64,000 nt of DNA from CAVWUA01 sp963758025 (GCA_963758025.1 CAVWUA010000006.1:496001-560000); one strand, 5' to 3'; shown: positions 1-13,892, counted from the first letter of the stretch. Notes: generated by a model not told the origin, from the sequence alone. Numbers and translations: made by a program.

Positions 1-3000
1 TACAGGTCGTTCTCGCTGTGCCCCTTGCTCCCAAGCTGGATGGAGCCGACGACATCGACGGCCTTGACCGCGAAGTCCTCGTCCTGGTGCTGGCCCTTGA
101 TCAGCGTGCTGGGGACGGCCAGGGGAGCGAGATCGAGCATCTGCGCCGTGGCGATCGTGTCGTGGCTCGCGGCCTGTTCGAGGACCGTCTGGCCGGTGTC
201 GGCGAAGGCGAGCTTGACGTCCTCGCGCTCGCCGAAGAAGGTCTGGCTCGCCGAGTCGAACAGCGTGATCCCGACCGATCGCGGCGAGGCGAGGATGTGC
301 AGCGGGGTCTCGCTGGCGCTGGTGTTTCCGGGGTAGGACGGGGTGAACTTGTCCGGGTTGAGCGAACTGTAGATGCCGGAGCCGATCGGGCCGAGCGAAT
401 CGCCGTGCCGCAGCCCGGCCAGGTGGCCCAGCTCGTGGGCGGCGATCGTCGCGGACAGATTGATGAAGTTCGTCGTGGTGGCTTCGGGCTGGTTCTTGCC
501 GCCGAGGAACTGGCTCACGTCCACCGCCGACGAGCCGCCGCGATGCAGGTCGCGCCAGTCCAGCTCGGTGGCCTCGCCGCCGAGGTATTCGCCGGCCACC
601 ACGTTGAAGTAGAGGGTGACGAACGGGCCGGCCGATGGCTCGGTCTGGGTGAATTCGTAGTGGAACGCCCCGTAATTGGCCGAAAGCCGCGCCTGGATCG
701 CGTCTCGCTCCTCGGCTGTATAGACATGTGAGCTACGACCGACGTTGGTGACGAAATCGAGATAGACGGTCTGGAAGAGGCCCCCCTGGAGGAGGTTGTT
801 TCCCTCTCGACCTTCGATGTGATCGACTCCGCCGGCGCCGTAGATCTGGTTGTCGCGGCTGTTGCCCAGGATCGTGTCGGGGAAGGCGCTGCCGATGACC
901 CGCTCGAAGCCGGCCGCGTCGGAGAGGGTCAACGAGAGCTTGCCGGGATGGACCACCTGCGTCGTGGTCAGGCTCAGGTCGAGGTTGATCGTGTCGGGGA
1001 AGTCGGCGAAGTTCAGCTCGTCGTTGTCGATGTTGGGTTTCTCGACGACGATATCGCTGCCTTCGTTCGCGCTGGGGAAGAGATACGTGTCGTTGCCGCC
1101 GCCGCCGACGAGCGAGTCATCCCCCGCGCCTCCGGTCAAGGTGTCGCTGGAGGAACCGCCGATCAGGGTATCGTTGCCACCGCCGCCGGTCAGGGCCACC
1201 GGCCCCTGGAAGGCCGAGGCATCGATCCGGTTGGGCCCCTGACCGCCGTTGAGAACGGCGTGCGTGATGCCGTCGAGCGTGTCGGTCGTGTTACCCGGCT
1301 TGGACAGCGTGCTGTCCGAGAGCGTGAAGTCTCCGTCACCGGACTCGACCAGCCAGCCGTTGCCGCCGCCGAAGATGATGTCGTTGCCACCGCCGCCGGA
1401 AATCGTCGGGCTGCCGGAGGTCGGCGAGCCGTCGCTGGAGCCGCTCGAAATCGAATCGTTGCCGTAACCGCCATAGATGACGTCGTTGCCGCCGCCACCG
1501 TAAACGGTCACGTCGCCATCATCGCCCGCGTTGCCGGAGCCGCCGAGGATCGAGTCGTTGCCGTATCCGCCGAAGATGATGTCGTTGCCACCGCCGCCGT
1601 AGATGGTGGCGTTGCCGGAGGTCGGGGTGCCGTTGCCGGAGCCGCCGGTGAGCGAATCGTTGCCGTATCCGCCATAGATGATGTCGTTGCCGCCACCGCC
1701 GTAGATGGTGGCATTGCCGGAGGTCGGCGTGCCATTGCCGGAGCCGCCGGAGAGCGAATCGTTGCCGTAACCGCCATAGATGATGTCGTTGCCGCCACCG
1801 CCGTAAACGGTCACGTCGCCATCATCCCCCGCGTTGCCGGTGCCGCCGAGGATCGAGTCGTTGCCGTAACCGCCAAAGATGATATCGTTGCCGCCACCGC
1901 CGTAGATCGTGGCGTTGCCGGAGGTCATCGAGTCGTTGCCCGCCCCGCCGACGATCGAATCGTTGCCGTAACCACCATAGATGATATCGTTGCCGCCACC
2001 GCCGTAGATGGTGGCGTTGCCGGAGGTCGGCGTGCTGTTGCCGGAACCGCCGGAGAGTGAATCATTGCCGTAACCGCCATAGATGATATCGTTGCCGCCA
2101 CCGCCGTAGATCGTGGCGTTGCCGGAGGTGGGCGTGCCGTTGCCGGAGCCACCGGAGAGCGAGTCGTTGCCGTACCCGCCGTAGATGATGTCGTTGCCGC
2201 CACCGCCATAGATCGTGGCGTCGCCGGAGGTGGGCGTGCCGTTGCCGGAGCCGCCGGAGAGCGAATCGTTACCGTATCCGCCGAAGATGATGTCGTTGCC
2301 ACCACCGCCGTAGATCGTGGCGCTGCCAGTCATCCCCCACGTTGCCGGAGCCGCCGACGATCGAATCGTTGCCGTAGCCGCCGAAGATGATGTCGTTGCC
2401 ACCACCGCCATAGATCGTGGCGCTGCCATCATCGCCCGCGTTGCCAGAGCCGCCGAGGATCGAGTCGTTGCCGTAGCCGCCATAGATGATGTCGTTGCCG
2501 CCGCCGCCGTAGATCGTGGCGTTGCCGGAGGTCATCGAGTCGTTGCCCGCGCCGCCGACGATCGAGTCGTTGCCATATCCGCCATAGATGATGTCGTTGC
2601 CACCGCCACCGTAGATGGTGGCATTGCCGGAGGTTGGCGTGCTGTTGCCGGAGCCGCCGGAAAGGGAATCGTTACCGTATCCGCCGAAGATGATATCGTT
2701 GCCACCGCCACCGTAGATCGTGGCGTCGCCGGAGGTCGGCGTGCCGTTGCCGGAACCGCCGGAGATCGAATCGTTGCCATAACCGCCGTAGATGATATCG
2801 TTGCCGCCACCGCCGTAAATCGTGGCCTGGCCGTCCACGACGGAGTTCTCGCTCGACCCGCCGGAGATCGAGTCGTTGCCGTAACCGCCGAAGATGATGT
2901 CGTTGCCACCGCCGCCGTAGATCGTGGCGCTACCATCATCGCCCACATTGCCGGAGCCGCCGAGGATCGAGTCGTTGCCGGTGCCGCCGAAAATGATATC

Positions 3001-6000
3001 GTTGCCGCCGCCGCCGTAGATGGTGGCGTCGCCGGAGGTCGGCGTGCTGTTGCCGGAGCCGCCGGAGATCGAGTCGTTGCCGTATCCGCCGTAGATGATG
3101 TCGTTGCCGCCACCGCCGTAGATCGTGGCGTCGCCGGAGCCACCGGTCGTCGAGTCGTTGCCCGCGCCGCCGACGATCGAGTCGTTGCCGTATCCGCCGA
3201 AGATGATGTCGTTGCCGCCGCCGCCGTAGATGGTGGTCTCGCCGTCGGGGATTCCCGAGTTGCCCGACCCGCCGACGATCGTATCGGTACCGGAACCGCC
3301 GATCAGGTAGTCGCTGCCGCCGCCGCTCTTGATGACGCCGCCGGTGTCGCTGCCGGTGATGGTATCGTTGTAGGTCGTGCCGGTCACGTTCTCGAAGCTG
3401 CCTTGCAAGGCAAGCTCGTCACCTCGATCATCAACCGTCTGCAACTCGCCGGAGGTTTTCGTCAGGTCGACCGTGACCCCCATCACCGCCTGCGAGAAAT
3501 CCAGCGTGTCGATTCCGGTCGTGTCCCCCGTCTCGTCCACGATGGGGTCGCCGCCGGGAATGATCAGATACGTATCGTTGCCCGTGCCGCCGGAGAGGCT
3601 GTCCAGCTCGGCGGTGTCGCTCACGAGCATGTCGTCCCCCTGGCCGCCGGAGAGGGTATTGGCCCCTGGGCCGCCGATGAGCATGTCGTCCGCGCCGCCG
3701 CCGGTGATCGAGTCGTTGCCCCCACCGCCGTTCAGCTCGACGGGGGTCATCAGGGCCGCGCTGGCCTCGATCGTGTCGCCGCCGGAGCCGCCGAAGACCA
3801 GCACCGAGTCACCCGCCGGGAAGGTGCCGATCATCTGGGTGTTGTTCGAGATGGTGACCTGATCGGCCCCGGCCGGATCGACGTGGATCGTGTCGTCGCC
3901 CGCCGTGCCGCCGAAGTACAGCACGGTGCTGGTCGCGGTGTCGAAGTCGTCGAGGACCGTGGCGGTCACCACGAACGTGCTGTTTTCCTGTCGGGTGAAG
4001 CTGAACGTCGAACCGGTGCCGCTGGCGTAGGGCAGGCCGTCCTTCGTGACCGACCAGGTGAACGTGTGCGGGTCGAGCGTGCCCGGGTCGGTAATCACGG
4101 CGTTCAACGCGACCACCGAGTCGCTGCTGCTGGCCGCCGTGTGGATCGCGAGCGTCGGCCGCACGTTCATGACCGTGATGGCGTCGACGAGCGTCGAGGT
4201 GGGGATCGTGCCGGACAGGTCGAGGTCCTTGTCGGTGACGCGGACCGTCACGGTGTACGGGCCGCTGCGTGCGTCGGCCGGGTTGTTCAGATAGCGGTGC
4301 GGCTCGCTGAAGGTGAGCCGGCCCGCCGGCATGTCCACGACCGTCGCGTCCGAGCCGTCCCCCCAGTCGATCGTCAGGGTGTGGCTGTCGAGCGTGCCGG
4401 GGTCCAGGATCATGCCGCCGAGGGTGGTCGAGTCGTTCTCGTTGAGCGTCGTCTGGCTGAAGATCAGGCTGGAGGTCGCCGGCGCGACGTTCATGACGGT
4501 CACGGAACGGGTGCCGGTCCCCGTGCCGCCGTCGTTGTCCGTGGCCTTCACGGTGATCGTGTACTGGTCCGCCAGCCCCGGGGCATCGTCGAGATATTGG
4601 TGCGGAATGTCGCTGAACGTGCGGACGCCGGGCGCCATCACGACCGTCGTCGTCGGTGAGCCGTCGCCCCAGTCGATGATCGCGGTCTCGTTGTCGTTCG
4701 TGCCCGGATCGGTGATCGTGGCACTGAGCTTGACCAGGCCGTTTTCCTGGTAGGTCGGCTGATTGAGCGTCAAGGCCCCCGGCGCGAACGTCGGCGCGGC
4801 GTTGGCGACGAGGACGGTCAGGGTCGCGCCCGACGAGCCGCCGAAGGGGTCGGTCACGGTCAGCGAGACGTTGTACGTGCCATTGTCGTCATACGAGTGC
4901 GAGGGGGTCGCCCCGTTGCCGGTCTTGCCGTCGCCGAAGTCCCAGAAATACGTCAGGCTGTCGCCGTCGTCGTCGGCCGAGGCCGTGCCGTTGAAGAGGA
5001 TCGGCGTGCCCTCGGTGCCGTTGAGGTCCGGCCCGGCATCGGCGTGGGGGCTGTTGTTCTGGGCGAAGCCGAAGGCCAGCTCGGAGGTATTGCCCGCCGG
5101 ATCGGTGGCGGTGGCCGTGAGGACCTGGTGCGCGGGCAAGAGGCCATTGTACGTGAACGACCACGAGGCGCTGCCGCTGACGGAGGTGGTCAGGGTGGTC
5201 GAGCCGAGGTACTGCGCCGCCTGGCCCTGGCCGGAGGCCTCGGGGTACGGGCTGGCGAAGATGTCGAGCTGGAACGTCGTGAACGGCGTGCTGTTGAGGA
5301 TTCCGCCGATGGTCGTTTTCGTGCCGCCGACGGTGGCGGTTGTCAGCACCGGCGTATTCTGGAGGTTGTTCGCGCCGGTGTCGGGGTCGTTCAGGTCGTT
5401 GACCGTCGGGAGAGGGGACGTGCCCAGCTTGATCTCCATGCCGGTATTGTCACTGACCCGGTTGGTTCGGAGGGCGTTGCCCGTGCCGCTGACGACGGCG
5501 ATCCCCGCGCCGTCGTTCTGGGTGACCACGTTCGCCGCGCCGCTGGCCGTGCCGCCGATCGTGCTGTTCGAGGCCGTGACGTGGATGCCGTCGCCGTGGT
5601 TCCCCAGGCTGAGCGTCGCGGCGGCGTTCGTGCCGACGGTGTTCCCCTGGACGACGTTGCCGGTCGCGCCGAGGCCAATCTGCCCGTCGGCCGTGAGGCC
5701 CGTCGCGCGGTACGGGGCCTTGAGCAGGAGCGGGGCCGTCGAGCCGGGCGACTTGCCGTCGTCGAGATACAGGTCCACCACCCAGGCCACCTCGCCATCG
5801 CCGAAGGGGGCGGTCGATCCGTTGCGCCAGAGGATGCTGTACGTGTCCTGATTGCTCACATCGCGATCGTTGTCGGTGATGACGGCGTTGAACCGCAGGA
5901 GCGAGCCGGCCCCGGCGGCCTGCGAGGCGGCCGAGCCGTCGATCGTGTCGATCATGCTCAGAGGCAGGCGGAACTCCACGACATAGCCGCCGGTGAAGCG

Positions 6001-9000
6001 GCTCGTGGCGACCGACCAGTCGCTGTTCGACAGGCCGACGCCCAGGGTGGACTGGTTCCCCAGCACGTCGGAGGCAAGCTGGAACCCCTCGGCGTTTCCG
6101 GCCCGGCTGGCCGGGGTGAAGTCGTTGGCTGTGCGGTCGCCGTCGATGTACAGCTCGATGCTGTCGTTGCGAACCGGGCGCCCGGGGTCGGCCGGGTTGG
6201 CGTCGATGAAGTCGTCGAAGACGCGGAATGCAATGAACAGGCTATCATCCGAATACGCGGTGAACATGGTCGCGCTGAGGTCGCTCGCGCTGGAGACGGA
6301 GCCGAGGAGGAGCCGGCCGGGGTTGCTCGGGTTGGTGAAGTCGATCGGCAGGCCGCTGCCGTAGAGTTCCGGCGGGGCGAGCAGGGCGATGCCGTCGGAG
6401 CCGCTCTCGACGACGAGGTTGCCCGCGCCCGGGGCCGTGCCGCCGATCGTGTTGTTCGAGGCGTTGTTGACGACGATTCCCTGAGCGTCGTTGCCGAGCG
6501 GCGTCGCGCCGTCGAGGCCCAGGCCGATCGTGTTCCCCTGGACCAGGTTGGCCGTCGCGAAGGGGCCGTCGAGGGCGATGCCCGCCCCCTGGTTGCCCGA
6601 GATCAGGTTGCCGACGCTGGTGGCCGTGCCGCCGACGGTGTTTCCCGCGCTGGTGATCAGAATGCCGGGCCCGCTGTTGGCCAGGCGGTCGTTCCCCGCG
6701 GCCGTCGTGCCGATGGCGTTCCCCTGCACGAGGTTGCCGGTCCCTCCCAGGCCGCCGAGGGCGATGCCGGCCCCCTGGTTGCCCGAGATCAGGTTGCCGA
6801 CGCTTGAGTTCGTGCCGCCGATCGTGTTCCCCGACGCGCCGTCGATCTGGACCCCATCCCCCGCGTTGGGGATCGCGGCGTTGCCGTCCTTGTCGGTGCC
6901 GATCCGGTTGCTCTGAACGACGTTGGACCGGGCGGCGGGGCCGTCGAGGACCACACCCGGCCCCTGGTTGCCGGCGATCGTGTTGGCGGCCGGGTTGCCG
7001 TGGACCGCCAAGGTGCTGCCGCCGATGGTGTTGCTCTGGGCGTTCTCGATCCGCACCCCCGCGTCGCCGTTGGACAGAGGGGCGGTGCCGTCGGCGTCCA
7101 CGCCGATCATGTTCCCCTGGACGACGTTCCCCTTGGCGAAGTTCAGATCGGCGGGTGGCGCGGTGGTCAGCTCGACGAGGCCCCGATACGTGGTATTGGG
7201 ATTCGTGTCGTTCCAGGTCCCCTTGACCGACGAGCCAAACGCGCCGAAGTGGACGTTCATGACCGCGTAGTTCTCATTGCCGCCGTTATTGTTCGGCTCG
7301 CCCGGGTGCCAGTTGGAATAGGTGAACGGCTCGCCGCTGGACCAGACAAACGTTCCCTCGACGGCGGTGTCGTTCGCGCCGATCCAGAAGATCTCGTCGG
7401 GATTGGCGGTCAGGCTGGGGAGGAAGGTGGCGGTCAGGAAGTTCTGCTCGGCCTGGCTGTTGACGCTGACGAGGTGGCCGCCCAGGGAGACGGCCAGGGC
7501 CTCGGCGCTGTCCCACGACTGCGACGGGATGGGCAGATAATAATGGCCGTTGCCGCCGGCGGTCGTCGGCCAGGCGACGGCCGCCGCGCCGACGATCTCG
7601 ACGCCCGGCCCGGCGTTGCCGGAGATCACGTTCCCCGCGCCGGACGTTGTGCCGCCGATCGAGTTGCTCGACCCTTCGAAGATCCGCACGCCCCGGCCGC
7701 TATTGGGCAGGGGCAGGCCGCTGGCGGCGACGCCGATCGCGTTTCCCTGGACGAAGTTGGCCGTCGCGGCGCCGGTGATCTGGATGCCGTTCGCATCGTT
7801 GCCCGCGATCCGGTTCCCCTCGCCGCTGGCTGTGCCGCCAATCAGATTGCCGCTCGCGCCGAGATCGATCCGCACGCCGTCGCCCGTGTTGCCGAGATCG
7901 GCGTTGCCGTCGGGAGTCGTGCCGATCGTGTTCCCCTGGACGATGTTGCCGACGGCGGTCGATTCGCTGGATGAAGACGCCGTTGCGGTTATTGCCGGAG
8001 ATGAGATTCCCCGCGCCGCTGACGACGCCGCCGATAATGTTGCCGTAGGCCCCCTCGATCGCCACGCCGTCGTTGCCGTTGCCCAGGCCGGTGGTGCCGT
8101 TCGCGTCGGTGCCGATGGCGTTCCCCTGGATCGGGTTCCCCCAGACGTCGCCGCCGAGCAGCCAGATTCCCGCCCCGTTGTTGCCGGAAAGGACGTTGCC
8201 GGCGCTGGCCGTCGTGCCACCGATCGTGTTCTGGTGGGCCCCGACGTAGAGGACGATGCCGTCGCGACCGTTGGAGAGCGGGGCGTCGCCGTCGTCGTTC
8301 AGGCCGATCGTGTTCCCCGCGATGAGGTTGCCCGTGCCGGTGTCGAGCCGGATGCCGAAGCCGGTGTTGCCCGAGATCACGTTACGAGCCGAGGCGGCCG
8401 TGCCGCCGATCGTGTTGCCGTTGCCGGAGAGGTAGATGCCATCCGCCGCGTTGGGCACCGGGGCGGTCCCGTCCGCGTTCGTGCCGACAAAGTTGCCGGC
8501 GACGATGTTGTCGACGGTCGCCGCGTCCTGAATGATCACGCCATCCGAGACGTTGCCGGAGATCAGGTTCCGTTCGGCGGCGTCGGCGTTGCCGTTGCTG
8601 TCGGTGCCGATCCAGTTGTTCGTGGCCCCGTTGTAGAGGTAAACGCCGTTGATCGCGTTCGGCAGGGCGGCATTGCCGGTGATGTCCACGCCGATCCAGT
8701 TGCCGGCCACGTGGTTGTACGAGGTCCCCGCGGCATCGAGCCGGATGCCGGAATTCCTGTTGCCGGAGACCAGGTTGCGCTCCAGGTCGTCGGAGAGGCC
8801 GTCGCCGTCGGTGCCGATGCGGTTCGACTGCGCCCCGGCGGTGATCCGCACGCCGCCGCCGCTGGGGATGGCGGCCAGGCCGTCCCTGTCGGTACCGATC
8901 CGGTTGCCGGCGACGACGTTGCGGTCGGTCCCCGCGCCCGTGATGAGCACGCCGACGAAATTATTGCCGGAGATCAGGTTTCCCTCGCTCGCGTCGTTCT

Positions 9001-12000
9001 TACCGTCGCCGTCGGTGCCGATGATGTTGTCGTGGGCCCCGCTGTCGATCCGCAGGCCCTGCTGCGTGTTTTGCAGGGCCGCGTCGCCGGTGGGGGTCGT
9101 GCCGATGTCATTGCCCTGCACGACGTTGCCGTGGGAGTTCGAGAGGGAGATCTGGATGCCGAAGGAATTGCCTGAGAGGACATTGCGGGCCTCGGCGACG
9201 GAACCGCCGATCGTGTTGCCGGGCGCGTCATAAAGGTTGATCCCGGCCAGGCTCGTCGTCACGCCGTTGCCCAGCCCGGCATCGCCGGCGGGGTTCGTGC
9301 CGATGTCATTGCCCTGCACGAGATTGCCGGTGGATTCGACGTAGGCGATCCAGAGGCCGACCCGCGTGTTCCCCGCGATGATGTTCCCCGCGCCGGCGAG
9401 GGAACCGCCGATTGTGTTCCCCGGCGAATGGACGATGGCGATGCCGTCGCTGCCGTTGCCCAGGGGCGTCGCGCCGTCGAGGCCCAGGCCGATCGTATTG
9501 CCCTGCACGACGTTCCCGGAGGTCGTCGTGTCCACGATCTGGATCCCGCGCCCGAGGTTCCCCGAGATCACGTTCCCGTCGCCCGGGTTCGTGCCGCCGA
9601 TGGTGTTGTTCGACGCGCCGGCGTGGATCGAGAGGCCTTCATAACTGTTCGGCAGCGCGGTGTCGCCCGAGGCGTTCAGGCCGATCGTGTTCCCCCGGAC
9701 GACGTTGCCGGTCGTGCCGGTCAGCCAGAGCACGACGCCCCAGTTGTCGTTGCCGGAGACGAGGTTGCCGACGATCGTGTTGTTCGTGGAATTCTCGGCC
9801 ACAATGCCGGTCAGGGTGTTGCCTTTATCGAGCGTGCCGGTCTCGTCCGTCCCCACGTAATTGTTCTGGACGAGGTTCGACGTGGAGCCGGTGGAGAGAT
9901 CGATGCCGTGCTGCTGGTTGCCCGAGACGATGTTGCTGCGCCAGGACCGACGCGCCGCCGATCGTGTTGTTGCTGGAGTTGAGGCTCACGATGCCATGCC
10001 CCGCATTCCCCACCACGGTGGAGCCGTCGGCACCCAGGCCGATCAGGTTCCCCGCGACCAGGGATTGCGTCACCCCCCCTTCGAGCTTGATGCCGTCGAG
10101 CGTGTTGCCCGAGACGACGTTGCGCTGGGCCGGCAGGCCGCTGAGCATGTCGTTGGCGACCTCGCCTTCCATCCCGTAGTGGCGGATCTGCCCGGCCAGG
10201 ACCCCGTCCCCCGGGCCGGCGAGGGCGGCAATCTCGGACGGGTTCAGCGCCCTGTTGTGGATTCGCACGTCGTCGATCGCGCCGTTCCAGGTCCGGGCAA
10301 AACCGGACGCGCGGTACACGTCCGAGGTCGAGCCGATCGTCCAGGGGATCGTCGGGTTGTAGGTGATCGTCTTGGTCAGGGCCCGCTGCCCTTCGAGCGT
10401 GCCGTCCACGTAGAGCTTGAAGGTCGCGCCGTCGTAGGTCGCGGCGACGCTGTGGAGCGTGCCGGGGGCGAACGTGCTGGTCGAGGCGATCGACTCGGTA
10501 CTGACATTGCCGAAGATGAAGAGGAACCGGTTATCGGTCGCCCGCCAGGAGAGCTGGAGCGAGACGCTTGAGTTTCCGGCCGGCTGGGGCAGGTTCTTGC
10601 CGAGGATCACGCTGCCGTAGGCGTCGTTGTTCGGCCCCGGCCCGCTGGCGAGGACCTTCGCCGAGAGGGTGAACCGCTGGAGGTCCAGGCTGGGGGCGGC
10701 GGGGATGTCGATGAACCCGCCCGTCCCGAACTGGACGGCCTGGCCGGTGGCCCCGGCGGTGTAGCTCAGGGCGCTGGAGGCGATGCCCGTCTCGATGTCC
10801 GCGCCGACGCGGTTCCCCGTGACGGTGCCGCCGACATAGACGCCGCCGCCCGCGTTGGGCAGGGCCGAGAGGCCGTTGGCCTTCGTGCCGACGTCGTTCC
10901 CCGCGACGACGTTGCGGTTGCTGTTCGCGTCGGCGATCACCACGCCCCAGCCGGTGTTGCCCGAGATCAGGTTGCGCTCCAGGTCGTCGGAGACGTTGTT
11001 GCCGTCGGTGCCGATCCGGTTGCCGCTGGACCCCCGGCGCACGAGGACGCCGTGGTTGCCGTTGGGCAGGGCGTTCAGGCCGTCTTTGTCGGTGCCGATG
11101 TAGTTGCCCGCGACGACGTTGCCGATGGTGGTCGTGTCGCCGATCTCGATGCCGTAGGTTGTGCTGCCGGCGATGACGTTCCGTTCGAGGCTGTCGGAGA
11201 CCCCGTCGCCGTCGGTGCCGATGCGGTTGTAGCTCGCGCCGGAGACGAGCCAGATGCCCATCGCCAGGTTGCCCCGCGCGGCGGTGCCGGCGGCGTCGGT
11301 GCCGATCAGGTTCCCCGCGACGACGTTCCAGGTCGAGGCCCCTTCGATCTTGATGCCGCCGCCGTTGTTGCCGGAGATGACGTTCCCCTCGGTGGCGTCC
11401 CCCAGGCCGTCGCCGTCGGTGCCGATCCAGTTGCGGCTGGAGTTGGTGACGACGACGCCCCAGCCGTTGCCCCGGACCGTGCTGCCGTCGGGGGCCAGGC
11501 CGATGAGGTTCCCCTGGACGCGGGTGCCCGTCGCGGTGGTGGGGAGGAAGACGCCGAGGTTCGTGTTGCCCGAGATCGTGTTCCCCGCGCCGGCGGCCGA
11601 TCCGCCGATCTGGTTCGAGGCGGCGTTGACGTAGATCCCGTTGGAGTTGGCCAGGACGGTCCCGTCCGGCGCCAGGCCGATCGTGTTGCCCTGGACCGTG
11701 TTGGACGCGGCGTCGAGGAGGATGCCCGTGATGGCGTTGCCCGAGATGACGTTGCCGAGGCCCCCCGGCCCGCCGATCGTGTTGCCCGTCGCGCCGTCGG
11801 AGATCTGGACGCCGGCGATCGCCTGCAAGCCGTTCAGCAGCCCCCCGGCGGCATCCGGGCCGATCCAGTTCCCCGCGACGAGATTGCCCGACGTGCCCGC
11901 GTTGAAAATCCGGAGGCCGCGAGACGAGTTGCCGCTGAGGATGTTGCGCGCGGCCGCCGTGGAGCCGCCGACCGTGTTGTTCGTCGTGCCGTTGGCCAGC

Positions 12001-13892
12001 GCACGCCGTCGCCCTTGGCGAGGGGGGTCAGGCCGCTCGCGTCCAGGCCGATCAGGTTCCCCGCGATGACGTTGCCGCCGCCGCCCTGGATGTTGAAGCC
12101 CCAGCTCTTGTTGCCCGAGATGACGTTGCGCGCGGCGGCCGTCGTCCCGCCGATCGTGATGTTCGACGAGCCGTTGATGTACACGCCGTCGGTGTTCGGG
12201 TTGGCCGTCGATCCGTCGGGCGCGGAGGCCGAGCGAATTCCCCTCGATCCGGACGCCCGAGGACCCGTCGATCATGATCCCCGCGTAGTCGGCCGCGAAC
12301 GTGTTGCCGAACCCGCCGATCGCCAGGCCGCGCATCACGCCCCCGGTCACGCCCTGGAGGGTCAGGCCGTGGAAGAGCTGGTTCTTGCCGTCCAGCTCGA
12401 TCTCGATGACGCGCGTTGCTAACCGTCGTTGACGTGTTCACCTGCGAACCGGTCTGGGTGGTGCCGTCGATCACGACCGCGTCGGTGATGGTCGGCAGCG
12501 CCGAGGTGGGGACGATCTGATGAAGGCCGAGGCCCGCGATATCGAAGACGATCACGTCGAGGCCCGCCTGGCTGTTGGCCTGGAGGATCGCCTCGCGCAG
12601 GGAGGTGAGGTTCGGGGAGGAGTCCACCGTGTCGTAGATCGTATTGACGGTGATGCCGAACTCGAACGCGCCGATGTCGGCGGTGGCGGTGCCATCGTCG
12701 TCGCCGTCCACGATGCGCAGGCCGCCGCGCTGGTCGTAAGCGCGGCGCGGCGGCATTGTCCCCCGCGTCGATGGCCGGGCTGCCGGGCAACAGGGCGTGG
12801 GTCTCGACCCAGAAGCCGTTGTCCTGGAGCGGGCCGAGCAGGGGATCGACGTTCGTCAGGTCGCTGGCGATCAGGCCGTTGAGCCCCGCTCGCGCTGCCG
12901 GATCAGGTTATGGCCGAGCGAGGTGACGTCGCCGTCAATGTCGACTCCGGGGACAGAACGTCGGGAGTTCCGCGCGACGATCGTATTGCGCAGGGAGAGC
13001 GTGGCCCCGCTGGCGGTCCGGATGCCGCCGCCGGGGCCGAGCGTGGCGTTAGACGCAATCGTGGAACGCTCGATCGAGACGCTGGCCGAGGTACTGGAAT
13101 TCGATCCCACCGCCGCCGGCCTGGCTCTTGTTGGTCGCTAATGGTGCTGTCGGAAAGGGACAGGCTTCCCCGTGCCGATCGAGAGGCGCCGCCGGCCGTG
13201 GTGAGCATCGTTTCGGGCGAATGTCGAAATATCGATATTGAGGTTCGCCCCCGGCGTATCGATCGCGCCGCCGTTGCCCGCGGCTTGGTTGTCGCGGAAC
13301 GAGCTATGAAGACCTCGATCGTGCCGCGCTGATTCGTCGTCCCGATGGCACTGATGGCGCCGCCGCCACTGGTGGCCGTGTTATTCTCGAAGACGCAATC
13401 GGATAAACTGAACGTCGTTGTTCTCACCATCAATAAACACGGCGCCGCCGCCGTTGCTGGAGGTGTCGCTGCCGTCGGCGAGCCGCAGGCCGTTGATGAC
13501 GGTGGTGCCGGTGGCGTTCGGGTCGTTGATCTCGAAGATCCGGCTGGCGTGATTGCCGCTGATCGTCAGGTCGTGGCGCCGGGGCCGAGGATCGAGACGG
13601 GATCGGTGATCTGGAGCGGGCCGCTCGTCAGCGTGATCGTGCCGGAGGCACCGAGGAACACAATACTATCAGACCCCGCATTCAGATTGGCGTCGATGAT
13701 CGCCTGACGGAGCGAGCCCGCTCCGCTGTCATCGACGTTGTTGACAAAATAGGTGGATAAGAGCAGTCGTTGTTCCAGAATCTCGATCCGCTTCCAGAGG
13801 CCCGATCGTCGCTGGGATAGCTTTGCCTGGAGCGTTTGGCGCATCGAGGAGAGAGGGAAACCGCCCGAGCGAAAGCGCGGATACCAGGACAT
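1..13892 (-). CDS. Giant secreted beta-helix/LamG/lectin/PKD/RTX protein with C-terminal metzincin-like domain (partial, frameshifted)
   Basis: The protein exceeds 4,600 residues and its C-terminus lies beyond the window start. In reading order it has an N-terminal EILEQRLLLST motif (LEPR-XLL type, typical of planctomycete exported proteins), CSLREA-like GSLRQAIIDAN (about 13,700) and SLREAILQANSQAG (about 12,590), then many beta-helix repeats of NVVQGNTIG/NTIGGT type (12,400-7,600 and 7,140-5,500). A LamG-like domain sits at about 10,770-10,150, a C-type lectin-like domain (WIGANDTAVEGTFVWSSG) at about 7,560-7,150, a CBM9-like domain at about 6,370-5,700, PKD domains (YFWDFGDG) at about 5,060-3,950, RTX GGxGxD repeats at 3,740-1,080, and a metzincin motif HELGHLAGLRH at 405-437. 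At least nine frame changes are needed (near 2330, 7960, 9940, 12000, 12240, 12420, 12740, 12890, 13140 and 13565). The start is the ATG at 13892; the ATG at 13844 is an alternative. Likely a surface adhesin or biofilm protein; the ligand is unknown. Confidence 0.85.
1350..3240 (-). repeat. Near-identical tandem repeats coding for RTX units
   Basis: About 18-19 tandem units of roughly 99-105 bp lie inside the giant gene. Each codes for about 34 residues of the form ATIYGGGGNDII(Y/F)GG, YGNDS(I/L)(S/V/L)GGSGN and a variable linker (for example TPTSG or VGDDGS). The glycine-aspartate nonapeptides are the calcium-binding RTX beta-roll type. The units are so alike at DNA level that unequal recombination or assembly collapse could change copy number. 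Reading frame is lost at about 2330 inside the array. Confidence 0.9.

Noticed and set aside
1350..3240. Possible CRISPR array (regular repeats of about 100 bp)
   Set aside because: Repeats and 'spacers' are both coding and give RTX calcium-binding units in one frame; the unit is too long and the spacers are not unique.
2317..6807. Long plus-strand open frames (780 and 636 codons) opposite the giant gene
   Set aside because: They are antisense shadows of GC-rich repetitive coding DNA; their translations are low-complexity Val/Ala/Arg/Gly with no domains, while the minus strand carries clear protein modules.
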